Source: Salinicola acroporae (lineage in GTDB: Bacteria > Pseudomonadota > Gammaproteobacteria > Pseudomonadales > Halomonadaceae). From it: a DNA stretch of 64,000 nucleotides. The stretch lies in NCBI RefSeq assembly GCF_003206615.1, contig NZ_PZJW01000002.1, positions 212,018 through 276,017 on the forward strand, in the 5' to 3' direction. Numbering within the stretch: the stretch's first letter is position 1; every line of letters begins with the position of its first letter. This document shows positions 30,861 through 40,116 of this stretch, piece by piece. The translations under genes were made by a program, and so were the position numbers. The notes beneath the pieces were generated by a model. It was not told the origin of the DNA. It worked only from the letters and a program-made list of their open reading frames with translations, and ran no database searches.

Positions 30861-31959
30861 TCAAAGCCCTTGCTTCAAACTCGCTTCGATGAACTGATCC
30901 AGATCGCCATCGAGCACCTTGTCGCAGTTGCTGCTCTGCACGCCGGTGCGCAGGTCCTTGATCCGCTGGTCATCCAGGACGTAGGAGCGAATCTGGCTGC
31001 CCCAGCCGATGTCGGCCTTGCTCTCCTCGGCCTGCTGCTTGGCGGCGTTGCGCTTCTGCATCTCATGCTCCCACAGCTTCGCCTTCAACTGCTTCATGGC
31101 AAAGTCGCGGTTGGCGTGCTGGCTGCGCTGGCTCTGGCAGGCCACCACGATACCCGTCGGCTCGTGGGTGATTCGCACCGCCGAATCGGTGGTGTTGACG
31201 TGCTGGCCGCCGGCGCCGGAGGAGCGATAGGTGTCGGTGCGCAGATCGGCCGGGTTGATCTCGACCTCGAAGCTGTCGTCCACCTCCGGAGAGAGGAACA
31301 CCGACGCGAAAGAGGTGTGCCGCCGGCCGCCGGAGTCGAACGGACTCTTGCGAACCAGCCGATGGACACCGGTCTCGGTCCTGAGCCAGCCGAACGCGTA
31401 CTCGCCCTGGACATGGATGGTGGCGGACTTGATGCCCGCGACCTCGCCGGCGGAGACCTCGGTCAGCTCGGCCTTGAAGCCGTGGTGCTCGGCCCAGCGC
31501 AGGTACATGCGCAGCAGCATGTTGGCCCAGTCCTGAGCCTCGGTGCCGCCGGAGCCGGCCTGGATGTCGAGATAGGCGTTGTTCTCGTCCATCTCGCCGG
31601 AAAACATGCGCCGGAACTCCAGCTTGTCGAGCTGTCCCTCGAGATACGACAGTTCCTTGCGCACCTCGTCGATGGTGGCGTCGTCCTCCTCCATCACCGC
31701 CAGCTCGAGCAGCTCGCGGTTGTCGGCCAGGCCACTGTCGAGGGTATCGATGGTCTCGACCACGGCTTCCAGCGACGCCCGCTCCTTGCCCAGTTTCTGG
31801 GCGTAGTCGGGATCGTTCCAGACGTCCGGGTTTTCCAGCTCTCGGGAGACTTCTTCTAGCCGGTCTTTCTTCTCGGCATAGTCAAAGATACCCCCTCAGG
31901 ACGTCTGTCCGTTCGGACAGGTCCTTGATGAGGTTGTTGATCGGATTGATCTCTTGCAT
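30861..31959 (-). CDS. prfB: peptide chain release factor 2, programmed +1 frameshift
   Basis: The gene starts [14 protein letters not shown] at 31959 and runs 25 codons to an in-frame TGA (31884-31882); skipping the T at 31884 resumes [12 protein letters not shown] and the rest of RF2, 365 residues in all. The tripeptide anticodon region reads SPFDSG, the RF2 stop-codon selector, and [13 protein letters not shown] carries the GGQ peptidyl-hydrolysis motif. It releases chains at UGA and UAA and regulates itself through the shift. lysS follows on the same strand. Confidence 0.97.
31881..31896 (-). promoter_or_regulatory. prfB programmed +1 frameshift site
   Basis: On the minus strand AGGGGG (internal Shine-Dalgarno-like), TAT, CTT, TGA, C: the canonical autoregulatory RF2 frameshift element. 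Slow decoding of TGA when RF2 is scarce lets the ribosome slip from CTT to TTT and continue. Confidence 0.95.
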
Positions 31960-32041
31960 GGGGCTCCTGCCAACGTCGCCACCGGCGCGTCGAGCCTTCC
32001 CGGAAAACGGGGGTGATCGACTCGCCGAAAAAAGGACGCCT

Positions 32042-32070
32042 ATTGTAGCCAAACCCCGCCATAGCGTCAT
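32042..32070 (-). promoter_or_regulatory. predicted promoter of prfB
   Basis: Minus strand -35 ATGACG (32070-32065) and -10 TACAAT (32047-32042) with exactly 17 bp between them, about 80 bp upstream of the prfB start. The -10 matches consensus in five of six positions; the -35 is moderate. Confidence 0.5.
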
Positions 32071-32169
32071 CCCGCCGTCGACCGTCTCACGCTGTGCGAA
32101 TCGAGACGATGCGCTAAGGTGGAAAGAATAAAAAACCTGATCATCCATCACCGTTCGAGGGATCCCACT

Positions 32170-33750
32170 TTGATATCACCGACTCGCCTGGCAGCCACCA
32201 TCGGTTTCGCAGCCACCCTGAGCGCCCTGCCCATCCAGGCAGCCACGCTGCACATGGGCATCTCCGGCGATCCTGCGTCACTGAGCCCGGCCAAGATCAC
32301 TGGCGGCGTATGGGAAGAGGATGTCCTGCGGGACATCTTCGAGGGCCCGATCGCCATCGATGTCGACGGCCAGATCATCCCCGGCGCCGCCGAAAGCTGG
32401 GAGATCTCCGACGATGGCAAGACCTACACCTTCCACCTTCGCGATGGCCTCGAATGGTCCGACGGCGAGCCGCTGACCGCCGACGACTTCGTCTACGCCT
32501 ACCGTCATCAGGTCGACCCCAAGACCGCGTCCAACTACGCCCATCGCCTCTATCCGGTGGTCAATGCTCAGGCGATCAACGCTGGCAGCAAGCCGCTCGA
32601 TTCGCTGGGCGTCGAATCCCTGGACGACGGCAAGACGCTCCAGATCACCCTCAACGCCCCCACTGTCTATTTCCTCAAGACACTGGTGCTGCCGTTCGCC
32701 TACCCGATCCCCAAGCATGTGGTGGACGAGTTCGGCGACGACTGGAGCGACCCCTCCCACATTGCGGTCAACGGCGCGTTCAAGCCGGTGAAGTGGGTCT
32801 CTAACACCGAGCTCGAGACGGTCAAGAACGATCATTTCCATGATGCCGACAACGTCAGCCTGGATGGCGTCGACTACTACCCGCTGGAGGACAAGAACGC
32901 CGGCATCCAGCGCTTTCGTGCCGGAGAACTGGATATCTTGCGTGACTATCCGGCGGCGCAGTATCCGCGCCTCTCCGAAAACCTGCCCGATGCCACCCAT
33001 CTGTTCCCCTCGCTGGGCACCTACTATTACGTGTTCAACCTGCGCGACGGCTCGCCGGTGGCGGACAAGCGCGTCCGCGAGGCGCTGAGCCTGGCGATTC
33101 GCCGCGACGTCATCGCCAAGCAACTGCTGAAAGGCGGCGTCGAGCCGGCCACCTCGCTGGTACCGCCGGGAACCAGCGACTACGACGCCCAGTCCCAGCC
33201 CGGGCTCGATGACGACATGGACAGCCGTCTGGCCAAGGCCAAATCGCTGATGGAAGAGGCCGGCTACGGCCCGGACAAGCCCCTCGAGCTGACCCTGCGG
33301 TTCAACAGTGGCGACGAGCACCGTCAGATCGCCGTGGCCGTCGCCGCGATGTGGAAGCCGTTGGGCGTCGATGTCGAACTCAGAAACACCGAAGCCAACG
33401 TCCACTACGCCGACCTCATGGAGGGCGATTTCCAGGTTGCCCGCGCCGCCTGGATCTCCAGCTACGACGACGCCCAGAACTTCCTCCAACTGCTGTCGGC
33501 GGAGACCAACAACTACGGCGCCTACCAGAACGATGACTACAATCAGCTGGTCAGCCAATCGGACGCCGAGCAGGACCCGGGCAAGCGGGCGCAGCTGATG
33601 CAGCAGGCCGAAGCGCTAGCGCTGGCCGACTACCCGCTGACGCCAATCTATACCTATAGCTCGCGCAACCTGGTCAATCCCGAAATCGAGGGATGGAACG
33701 ACAACGCGCTGGACATGCACGCCTCGCGCTGGATCGAGCTGCCGGAGTGA
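32170..33750 (+). CDS. oligopeptide ABC transporter substrate-binding protein (OppA family), copy 1
   Basis: About 526 residues with a signal peptide (LAATIGFAATLSALPIQA, cleaved before ATLHMG). SBP family 5: SWEISDDGKTYTFHLR, LEWSDGEPLTADDFVYAY, RFRAGELDILRDYP and the NLVNPEIEGW end are typical of OppA/MppA. It binds peptides in the periplasm. First of four paralogs. There is no ATG; I take TTG at 32170 with GAGGGA 7 nt before it. The alternative GTG at 32119 would add 17 residues and an over-long charged N-region. Confidence 0.9.
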   Translation: MISPTRLAATIGFAATLSALPIQAATLHMGISGDPASLSPAKITGGVWEEDVLRDIFEGPIAIDVDGQIIPGAAESWEISDDGKTYTFHLRDGLEWSDGEPLTADDFVYAYRHQVDPKTASNYAHRLYPVVNAQAINAGSKPLDSLGVESLDDGKTLQITLNAPTVYFLKTLVLPFAYPIPKHVVDEFGDDWSDPSHIAVNGAFKPVKWVSNTELETVKNDHFHDADNVSLDGVDYYPLEDKNAGIQRFRAGELDILRDYPAAQYPRLSENLPDATHLFPSLGTYYYVFNLRDGSPVADKRVREALSLAIRRDVIAKQLLKGGVEPATSLVPPGTSDYDAQSQPGLDDDMDSRLAKAKSLMEEAGYGPDKPLELTLRFNSGDEHRQIAVAVAAMWKPLGVDVELRNTEANVHYADLMEGDFQVARAAWISSYDDAQNFLQLLSAETNNYGAYQNDDYNQLVSQSDAEQDPGKRAQLMQQAEALALADYPLTPIYTYSSRNLVNPEIEGWNDNALDMHASRWIELPE

Positions 33751-33788
33751 CGAGACCAACGTCTAACTGTGACCGAAATCACAACGGG

Positions 33789-33806
33789 GGCGGCGTCACT
33801 GCCGCC
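33789..33806. terminator. stem-loop between oppA copies 1 and 2
   Basis: GGCGGC-GTCACT-GCCGCC, a 6-bp GC stem with 6-nt loop, lies 40 bp after the first oppA stop codon in the 253-bp gap before the second copy. No T tract. It could be a weak terminator or an mRNA 3'-end stabiliser that uncouples expression of the first binding protein. Confidence 0.35.
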
Positions 33807-34003
33807 TTCGCGCACCTATATGCATGAGATGAAACGGACTATCGAGCATTTGAATTAGACGGATCATGAGGTTCGCGCGAAGGTGTCGCATCGATCCCCG
33901 GGCTGATCATTAGCCGGTTCACTGATGGCACGCTCGTGGCGATCGCCCTACAACGAGCCTTTCACAACGGATTTTCACAACAACAAGTCGGAGCTTTTCA
34001 AAG

Positions 34004-35602
34004 ATGTCGAAGCTGCAACTCCCCCGCACCCTGTTTCCCCTGAGTGCCCTGGCGCTGGCCACCTCGCTGATGGCATCGCCGGCGCTGGCCGAGACCCTCA
34101 GTATCGGTGTCCAGGGCGAGCTCGCCTCCTTCGACACCTCCCAGGTCTCCGGCGGCGTGTGGGAATCCCAGGTGCTGATGGACGTCTATGAGGGCCTCAT
34201 AAAGCAGTCACCCGATGGTGAGTTGCTGCCGGGCATGGCAACGAAGTGGGAGGTCTCCGACGACGGCAAGACCTATACTTTCCACATGCGGGAAGGTGCG
34301 AAATGGTCGGACGGCGAGCCGGTCACCGCCGAGGACTTCGTGTTCGGCTGGCAGCATCTACTGGCGCCGGAGAACGCCTCCAAGTACGCCTACATGCTCT
34401 ATCCGATCGTCAATGCGGAAGCCATCAACACCGGCGACAAGGCCGCCGATACGCTGGGGGCGGAATCTCTCGATGACGGCAAGACGCTCAAGGTCACCCT
34501 CAACCACCCAACGCCCTACTTTCTACAACTGTTGACCCACTACACGGCCTATCCAACGCCCAAGCATCTGGTCGACGAGTACGGCAAGGACTGGGTCAAG
34601 CTGGACCATATCGCCACCAACGGCGCGTTCAAGCCGGTTGACTGGATCTCTCAGTCGAAGATCAGCGTCGAGAAAAGCCCGACCTACTACGATGCCGACG
34701 ATGTCTCCCTGGATGGCGTCAACTACTTCACCGTCGAAGATCGCAACGCCGGCATCTCGCGCTTCCGTGCCGGCGAACTGGACGTGTTGAGCGACTACCC
34801 CTCCAGTCGCTATCAGTGGCTGACCGAGAACCTGCCGGACGCCACCCACATGAGTCCGATGCTGGGTTCCTACTACTACGTGCTCAACCAGCGCGACGGG
34901 CACCCGACGAACGATAAGCGCGTGCGTGAAGCGCTCAATCTTGCCGTGCGTCGCAACGTGCTCTCCGAGCAGATCATGGCCGGCAGCTTCAAGGCGTCCA
35001 CCGCCATGGTTCCACCGGGCACCAGTCACTACGAAGCCCAGCATATGGACCTGGGCAGCGACGATATGAACGCGCGCATGGCCAAGGCCAAGAAACTGCT
35101 GCAGGAAGCGGGCTATGGCCCCGATCATCCGCTGAATCTGAGCCTGCGCTACAACACCAGCGACGAGCACAAGAAGATCGCCATCGCCGTGGCCGCGATG
35201 TGGAAGCCGCTGGGCGTCAACGTGCAGATGGTCAACTCCGAGGCCACCGTCCACTACCAGACCATCCAGCAGGGGGATTTCGATGTCGCCCGTGCCGGCT
35301 GGATCGCCGACTACAACGACGCCGAGAACTTCCTCACCCTGCTGCACACCGGCGTCGGCAACAATTACGGTGCCTACTCCAATCCGGAGTATGACAAGCT
35401 GATGGATCAGGCCGCCCAGACCCAGGATCTGGATGCCCGCGAGAAGCTGCTCGAAAAGGCGGAGAACGTGGCGCTGGACGACTACGCGTTCATCCCCATG
35501 CTGACCTACGTCACCCGCAACCTGGTGAATCCGAAGCTCGAGGGCTGGGAGGACAACGTCGAGGACGATCATCCGTCCCGCTGGGTTCACTTCACCGAGT
35601 AA
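34004..35602 (+). CDS. oligopeptide ABC transporter substrate-binding protein (OppA family), copy 2
   Basis: 532 residues with a signal peptide (LFPLSALALATSLMASPALA, before ETLSIG). Family 5 SBP motifs: KWEVSDDGKTYTFHMREG, KWSDGEPVTAEDFVFGW, RFRAGELDVLSDYPSSRYQW, NLVNPKLEGWEDN. Very similar to copies 1 and 3. Directly followed by the YkfC-like endopeptidase gene (53 bp gap), which suggests that this receptor may bind murein peptides as MppA does in E. coli. No lipobox, so a soluble periplasmic protein. Confidence 0.93.
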   Translation: MSKLQLPRTLFPLSALALATSLMASPALAETLSIGVQGELASFDTSQVSGGVWESQVLMDVYEGLIKQSPDGELLPGMATKWEVSDDGKTYTFHMREGAKWSDGEPVTAEDFVFGWQHLLAPENASKYAYMLYPIVNAEAINTGDKAADTLGAESLDDGKTLKVTLNHPTPYFLQLLTHYTAYPTPKHLVDEYGKDWVKLDHIATNGAFKPVDWISQSKISVEKSPTYYDADDVSLDGVNYFTVEDRNAGISRFRAGELDVLSDYPSSRYQWLTENLPDATHMSPMLGSYYYVLNQRDGHPTNDKRVREALNLAVRRNVLSEQIMAGSFKASTAMVPPGTSHYEAQHMDLGSDDMNARMAKAKKLLQEAGYGPDHPLNLSLRYNTSDEHKKIAIAVAAMWKPLGVNVQMVNSEATVHYQTIQQGDFDVARAGWIADYNDAENFLTLLHTGVGNNYGAYSNPEYDKLMDQAAQTQDLDAREKLLEKAENVALDDYAFIPMLTYVTRNLVNPKLEGWEDNVEDDHPSRWVHFTE

Positions 35603-35655
35603 CGGCTTGAGCTGTCTTGCAGGGGCGCCGACATGAGTCATCCAGGAGCATCGAC

Positions 35656-36639
35656 ATGACTTGTGTCGCCGTCGCCGTGGCGGGATTGTGGACCTCCCCC
35701 GAAGCGCCGCGGGCCATCGATGCCCCGGCGCTGGGCAACCCGGCACTGCTCGAGCGCTGGCTCTCCCGTCTGGACGACGAGACTCGCCTGGCACTGTGCA
35801 AGGAGAAGCGGCTCGCCACCCAGGTGCTGCTGGACACGCCGGTCGAGATACTCGAGCGCCATCGTGATGGCCACGGCAATGACTGGTGTCGCGTCGTGGT
35901 CCCGAGCCAGCGGTCCTCGCTGGACGAGCGCGGCTACCCCGGCTGGATTCCGGCGACACAGCTCGTCGAGGCAGCGGGCTGCCCGGCCGATGCCGAGTCG
36001 GTGGTAGTGATCGCTCCCATCGCTTGGCTGCAGGGTCTGCCCCAGGGACGCTCGCTGAAACTGAGTTTTCTGACTCGGCTGAAACTGGCCGAACCGGTGA
36101 CGGACGTCGCTGACCGGAGAGCGTCCCGCGTCTGGGTGGAGACATCGCTGGGACGCGGCTGGCTGCCACGCGACGGTGCCCAGTTGCCGGGCGAGGGCCT
36201 GCCGGCGACTGCCGCGACGCTGGAAACGCTGGGTCGGCGCTTCGACGGTCTGCGCTATCTGTGGGCCGGCAACTCGAGCTTCGGCTACGACTGCTCGGGG
36301 CTGGTTCACAGCCTGTTCGCTGCCATCGGCATCACACTGCCTCGGGACGCCCACGATCAGGTCGAGACAGGGCATCCCATCGAGCTGAACGAACGCCAGG
36401 CCGGCGATCTGCTGTTCTTCGAGAAGCCCAACGACGCAGGCCGGCTGGTGGTCGACCACGTGGCGCTCTACCTCGGCGATGACCGCATGCTGCACGCGCC
36501 GACCAACAACGCCCGAATCGAATGTCGTCGACTGCTGGGCAGTCGATACGAAACGCAGCTCTGCGCCGTGCGTCGCTATCTCGACCTGGGCGATCCGGGA
36601 ACGGCGATTCCAGCGGGAACTATTCCAGCAGGAACCTGA
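35656..36639 (+). CDS. NlpC/P60 family gamma-D-glutamyl-L-diamino acid endopeptidase, YkfC-like
   Basis: 327 residues. The N-terminus VAVAVAGLWTSPEAPRAID, the DAPALGNP motif and GYPGWIPATQLV match the SH3b domains of YkfC; the C-terminal NlpC/P60 domain has Cys213 in YDCSG, His268 in DHVALYLG and His280 in MLHAP as the catalytic set. YkfC cleaves between gamma-D-Glu and the diamino acid in free murein peptides with N-terminal L-Ala. No signal peptide is evident, which implies action on imported peptides in the cytoplasm. Start ATG at 35656 with AGGAG 7 nt upstream. It sits inside the oppA array, linking transport to cell-wall peptide recycling. Confidence 0.85.
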   Translation: MTCVAVAVAGLWTSPEAPRAIDAPALGNPALLERWLSRLDDETRLALCKEKRLATQVLLDTPVEILERHRDGHGNDWCRVVVPSQRSSLDERGYPGWIPATQLVEAAGCPADAESVVVIAPIAWLQGLPQGRSLKLSFLTRLKLAEPVTDVADRRASRVWVETSLGRGWLPRDGAQLPGEGLPATAATLETLGRRFDGLRYLWAGNSSFGYDCSGLVHSLFAAIGITLPRDAHDQVETGHPIELNERQAGDLLFFEKPNDAGRLVVDHVALYLGDDRMLHAPTNNARIECRRLLGSRYETQLCAVRRYLDLGDPGTAIPAGTIPAGT

Positions 36640-36728
36640 AGACTTAAGATCGAGACGGGGTGCCAAAAACGGCGAATGCACCAACAGCCCCGGCAATAAC
36701 AAACGCTCAACAACGGATGGACTCGATC

Positions 36729-38354
36729 ATGCGCACACAGCCCAGATACGGCTCACATCGAAGAACCGCCAGGCTCGTTCTTCCCCTGCTCGCGGCCGTG
36801 AGCCTGGCGACAGCCCTGTCCGTCGACACCGCCCGGGCCGCCACGCTGAGTATTGGCATCCAGGGTGAACCGGCCTCGCTGGATACCGCCCGGATCGGGG
36901 GTACCACCTGGGAGAACGACGTCCTCGGCGACCTGTTCGAGGGCCTGGTCACGCTGGACCCGGCCGGCGAGTACATCCCCGGCGCCGCCAGCCGTTGGGA
37001 CATCAGTGACGACGGCACCGTCTATACCTTCAAGCTGCGCGACGACGCCAACTGGTCGGATGGTGAACCCGTGGTCGCCAAGGACTTCGTGCTCGCCTTC
37101 CAGCGTCTGTTCGATCCGGCCAATGGTGCCGTCTACGCCAGCCTGTTCTATCCGATTCGCGGCGCCGAAGCGCATACCAAGGGCGAGCAGGACGCCCCCG
37201 AACTCGGCGTCGAGGCGGTCGATGCCAAGACCTTGAAGATCACCCTGAACCAGCCCACGCCCTACTTCCCGACGCTGCTGGCACATATCGCCGCGTCGCC
37301 GGTGCCTTCCCACCTGGTCGAGCGGTTCGGTAACGACTGGACCCAGATGGATCATATCGCGACCAACGGCGCCTTCACCCCGACAAGCTGGACCTCTCAC
37401 GATCACATCGCGGCGCGCAAGAACCCCGAATTCCACGACGCCGACGACGTCGCCCTCGATGGCGTCGACTACTATCCGGTCGAGGATCGCAGCGCCGGTC
37501 TGCAACGCTTCCGCGCCGGCGGTCTCGACATCGTTCGTGATTTCTCGCCGGACCGATACCAGTGGCTGCAGGAGAACCTGCCCGACGCCGTGCATCTCGC
37601 GCCCCAGCTGGCCAACTACTACTTCGCGCTCAACCAGCGCGATGGCCATCCGACGGCCGACAAGCGCGTGCGCGAAGCGCTCAATCTGGCAATCCGCCGG
37701 GACGTGATCGCCGCCAAGATCATGGGCGGTGTCGTCTCCCCGGCCAGCGGCTTCGTCCCCGGCGGCGTCAGCCACTACGATGCCCAGACCATGCCTGGCC
37801 TGGATCGGCCGATGGATGAGCGGATTGCCGAGGCCAGGAGTCTGCTCGCGGACGCCGGCTACGGCCCCGATCATCCGCTCGAACTGACGCTGCGCTACTC
37901 CACCACCGAAGCCAACAAGCGCATCGCCGTGGCACTGGCCGAGATGTGGCAGCCACTCGGGGTCGAGACGCAACTGATCAATGCCGAGGGCGCGGTCCAC
38001 TACGCCGAGCTCGCCAATGGCAACTTCGATGTCGGTCGCGGCAGTTGGGTCGCGGACTTCGACGACGCCAGCAACTTCCTCGGCATCCTGCAGAGCGACT
38101 CGCCCAAGAACTACGGCGGCTATCGCAGCCAGGCGTTCGACGATCTGATGGCCAAAGCCAGCCGCGAGACCGACGAAGACGCCCGCCAGCAGCTGCTGCA
38201 GCAGGCAGAGCGGCAGGCGCTGTCCGACTATGCGGTGGCACCGATCTACGTCGACGTCTCGCGCAACCTGGTCAACCCCAAGCTGGATGGCTGGGAAGAC
38301 AACGCGCTCAACCGGCACCTTTCTCGGTGGCTTTCGCTGCCGCAGGGGAACTGA
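36729..38354 (+). CDS. oligopeptide ABC transporter substrate-binding protein (OppA family), copy 3
   Basis: About 541 residues. The long signal peptide has a twin-arginine-like basic N-region (SHRRTARLV) before VLPLLAAVSLATALSV and likely cleavage at ARA-ATLSIG. SBP family 5 motifs: RWDISDDGTVYTFKLRDD, NWSDGEPVVAKDFVLAF, RFRAGGLDIVRDFSPDRYQW, NLVNPKLDGWEDN. The RR pair lacks the full Tat consensus, so Sec export is assumed. An ATG 12 nt earlier (36717) is possible. It follows the YkfC-like gene by 89 bp. Confidence 0.92.
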   Translation: MRTQPRYGSHRRTARLVLPLLAAVSLATALSVDTARAATLSIGIQGEPASLDTARIGGTTWENDVLGDLFEGLVTLDPAGEYIPGAASRWDISDDGTVYTFKLRDDANWSDGEPVVAKDFVLAFQRLFDPANGAVYASLFYPIRGAEAHTKGEQDAPELGVEAVDAKTLKITLNQPTPYFPTLLAHIAASPVPSHLVERFGNDWTQMDHIATNGAFTPTSWTSHDHIAARKNPEFHDADDVALDGVDYYPVEDRSAGLQRFRAGGLDIVRDFSPDRYQWLQENLPDAVHLAPQLANYYFALNQRDGHPTADKRVREALNLAIRRDVIAAKIMGGVVSPASGFVPGGVSHYDAQTMPGLDRPMDERIAEARSLLADAGYGPDHPLELTLRYSTTEANKRIAVALAEMWQPLGVETQLINAEGAVHYAELANGNFDVGRGSWVADFDDASNFLGILQSDSPKNYGGYRSQAFDDLMAKASRETDEDARQQLLQQAERQALSDYAVAPIYVDVSRNLVNPKLDGWEDNALNRHLSRWLSLPQGN

Positions 38355-38434
38355 GGCCCATCTCGAGGGGCGTTGGCAGAGATGCACTCATGACAACAAC
38401 AAGAGACACCGCTGGAGCGAGGGCGGAATCAGGC

Positions 38435-40045
38435 ATGACGAAAACAACAATCAGAAAACTGCTCATTATCGCGAGCTGCGCGATGTTCACACTGATGCCG
38501 CCGATGGCAGTGGCTGATATCGAAGGGGGCAAGCAGGTTCTGCGTCGCGCCAATGGGGCCGAACCCTCGTCATTGGACCCGCAACTGATGACCGGGACCT
38601 GGGAGTCGGCCATCATCTCGGATCTGTTCGAGGGATTGCTCACGCGAGATGCCGACGGCGGCTCGATCCCGGGCGTCGCCGAGTCCTGGGACATCTCCGA
38701 CGACGGGCTGAACTACACCTTCTATTTGCGTGGCGATGCAAAATGGTCGGACGGAACGCCGCTGACCGCCGACGACTTCGTCTATGCCTGGCGTCGAATC
38801 CTCAGCCCGGAACTCGCCGCCCCCTACGCCTACATGCTCTATCCAATCCTCAACGCCCGTGCCTATAACCAGGGCGAACAACCAGCCGATGTGCTTGGCG
38901 TCGAGGCCAGCGATGACCACACGCTGAGTGTCACGCTGGCCCGCCCCACGGGCTATTTCCTGGAGATGCTGAGCCACGCATCGACCTACCCGGTTCCACG
39001 CGTCGCCATCGAGCAGTACGGCAGCGACTGGACCAAGCCCGGTCACATGATCTCCAACGGCGCCTTCGAACTGACCGAGTGGGTCTCCCACGACCACATC
39101 GCCGCAGTGAAGAACCCCGACTTCCACGACGCCGCCAATGTCGCGCTCGACGAGGTCCGGTTTCTGCCCATCGACGACGGTCGCGCCGCCCTCAATCGCT
39201 TTCGTGCCGGCGAGGTCGACATGACCAGCAGTGTGCCGACCGATCGCATCGAGTGGGCACGCGAGAATCTGCCCGACGCGCTGCATGAAACGCCGACGCT
39301 GGCGACCTTCTATTTCGCGTTCAACCAGCGCCCGGGCAGTGTTCTCAACGATCCCCGTGTTCGCGAGGCGCTCAACCTTGCCGTTCGTCGTGACATCATC
39401 ACGACGCAAATCACCAAACTCAATCAGCCCCTCGCCTACAGCCTGGTGCCCACCGCAATCAGCCATTATGACGGCCCCAAGTTCGACTTCGCTCACGAAC
39501 CGATGGATGAGCGGTTTGCCAAGGCGAAAGCGCTGATGAAAGAGGCCGGCTACGGCCCTGAGAATCCGCTGCATCTGACGATCGACTACATCACCAACCA
39601 GGACACCAAGCGCATCCCGGTGGCCATGGCCGCAATGTGGAAACCGCTCGGGGTCGAGGTCACGCTCACCAACAGTGACGCCGCCGTCTACTACTCGAAA
39701 TTGCGCCAGGGCGACTTCCAGATCGGCATGGCGCCGTGGAACGCCGACTACAACGACGCCAGTAACTTTCTGGATCTGTTCCGCACCGGCGTGCCCAACA
39801 ATCACTCCGGCTATAGCAACGCCGACTACGACGCCATGATGGAGCGCGCCTCGAACGAGTTGGATCTGGACAAGCGCGCGCGGCTCATGGCCGACGCGGA
39901 GGGCATTCTGCTGGACGACTACGCCATGTTGCCACTCTATTTCTACATTCGACCGGCACTGGTCTCGCCGTCGCTCTTCGGCTGGAGAGAGAGCCCAATG
40001 GACGATCACCTGAGCCGCTGGATGCACTTCGAAGATCCCGAATGA
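38435..40045 (+). CDS. oligopeptide ABC transporter substrate-binding protein (OppA family), copy 4
   Basis: About 536 residues; start MTKTTIRKLLIIASC at 38435 gives a compact signal peptide ending PPMAVA before DIEGGKQVL (an upstream ATG at 38390 adds 15 residues). It shows SWDISDDGLNYTFYLRGD, KWSDGTPLTADDFVYAW, RFRAGEVDMTSSVPTDRIEW and GWRESPMDDHLSRW. It is the most divergent copy: the mature start GGKQVLRRANGAEPSSLDPQ resembles classical OppA of enterobacteria. It is adjacent to oppB (71 bp), so it may be the main receptor of the permease. Confidence 0.93.
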   Translation: MTKTTIRKLLIIASCAMFTLMPPMAVADIEGGKQVLRRANGAEPSSLDPQLMTGTWESAIISDLFEGLLTRDADGGSIPGVAESWDISDDGLNYTFYLRGDAKWSDGTPLTADDFVYAWRRILSPELAAPYAYMLYPILNARAYNQGEQPADVLGVEASDDHTLSVTLARPTGYFLEMLSHASTYPVPRVAIEQYGSDWTKPGHMISNGAFELTEWVSHDHIAAVKNPDFHDAANVALDEVRFLPIDDGRAALNRFRAGEVDMTSSVPTDRIEWARENLPDALHETPTLATFYFAFNQRPGSVLNDPRVREALNLAVRRDIITTQITKLNQPLAYSLVPTAISHYDGPKFDFAHEPMDERFAKAKALMKEAGYGPENPLHLTIDYITNQDTKRIPVAMAAMWKPLGVEVTLTNSDAAVYYSKLRQGDFQIGMAPWNADYNDASNFLDLFRTGVPNNHSGYSNADYDAMMERASNELDLDKRARLMADAEGILLDDYAMLPLYFYIRPALVSPSLFGWRESPMDDHLSRWMHFEDPE

Positions 40046-40116
40046 CCCCTCTGAATGACGATGCCGATGAGTGAATTACGCATGACCGCAGCCAAGCCGA
40101 GAAGAGACCGCAACAC

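Noticed and set aside
31882-32151. Separate 89-codon gene at the prfB 5' end
   Set aside because: It is the zero-frame portion of prfB before the programmed frameshift, with a spurious upstream extension.
34523-36169. 548-codon minus-strand open frame across oppA copy 2 and the YkfC-like gene
   Set aside because: Antisense shadow; both plus-strand genes carry full family motifs.
37946-38434. 5' extension of oppA copy 4 into the previous gene
   Set aside because: Overlaps copy 3 in another frame; a proper signal peptide starts at 38435.
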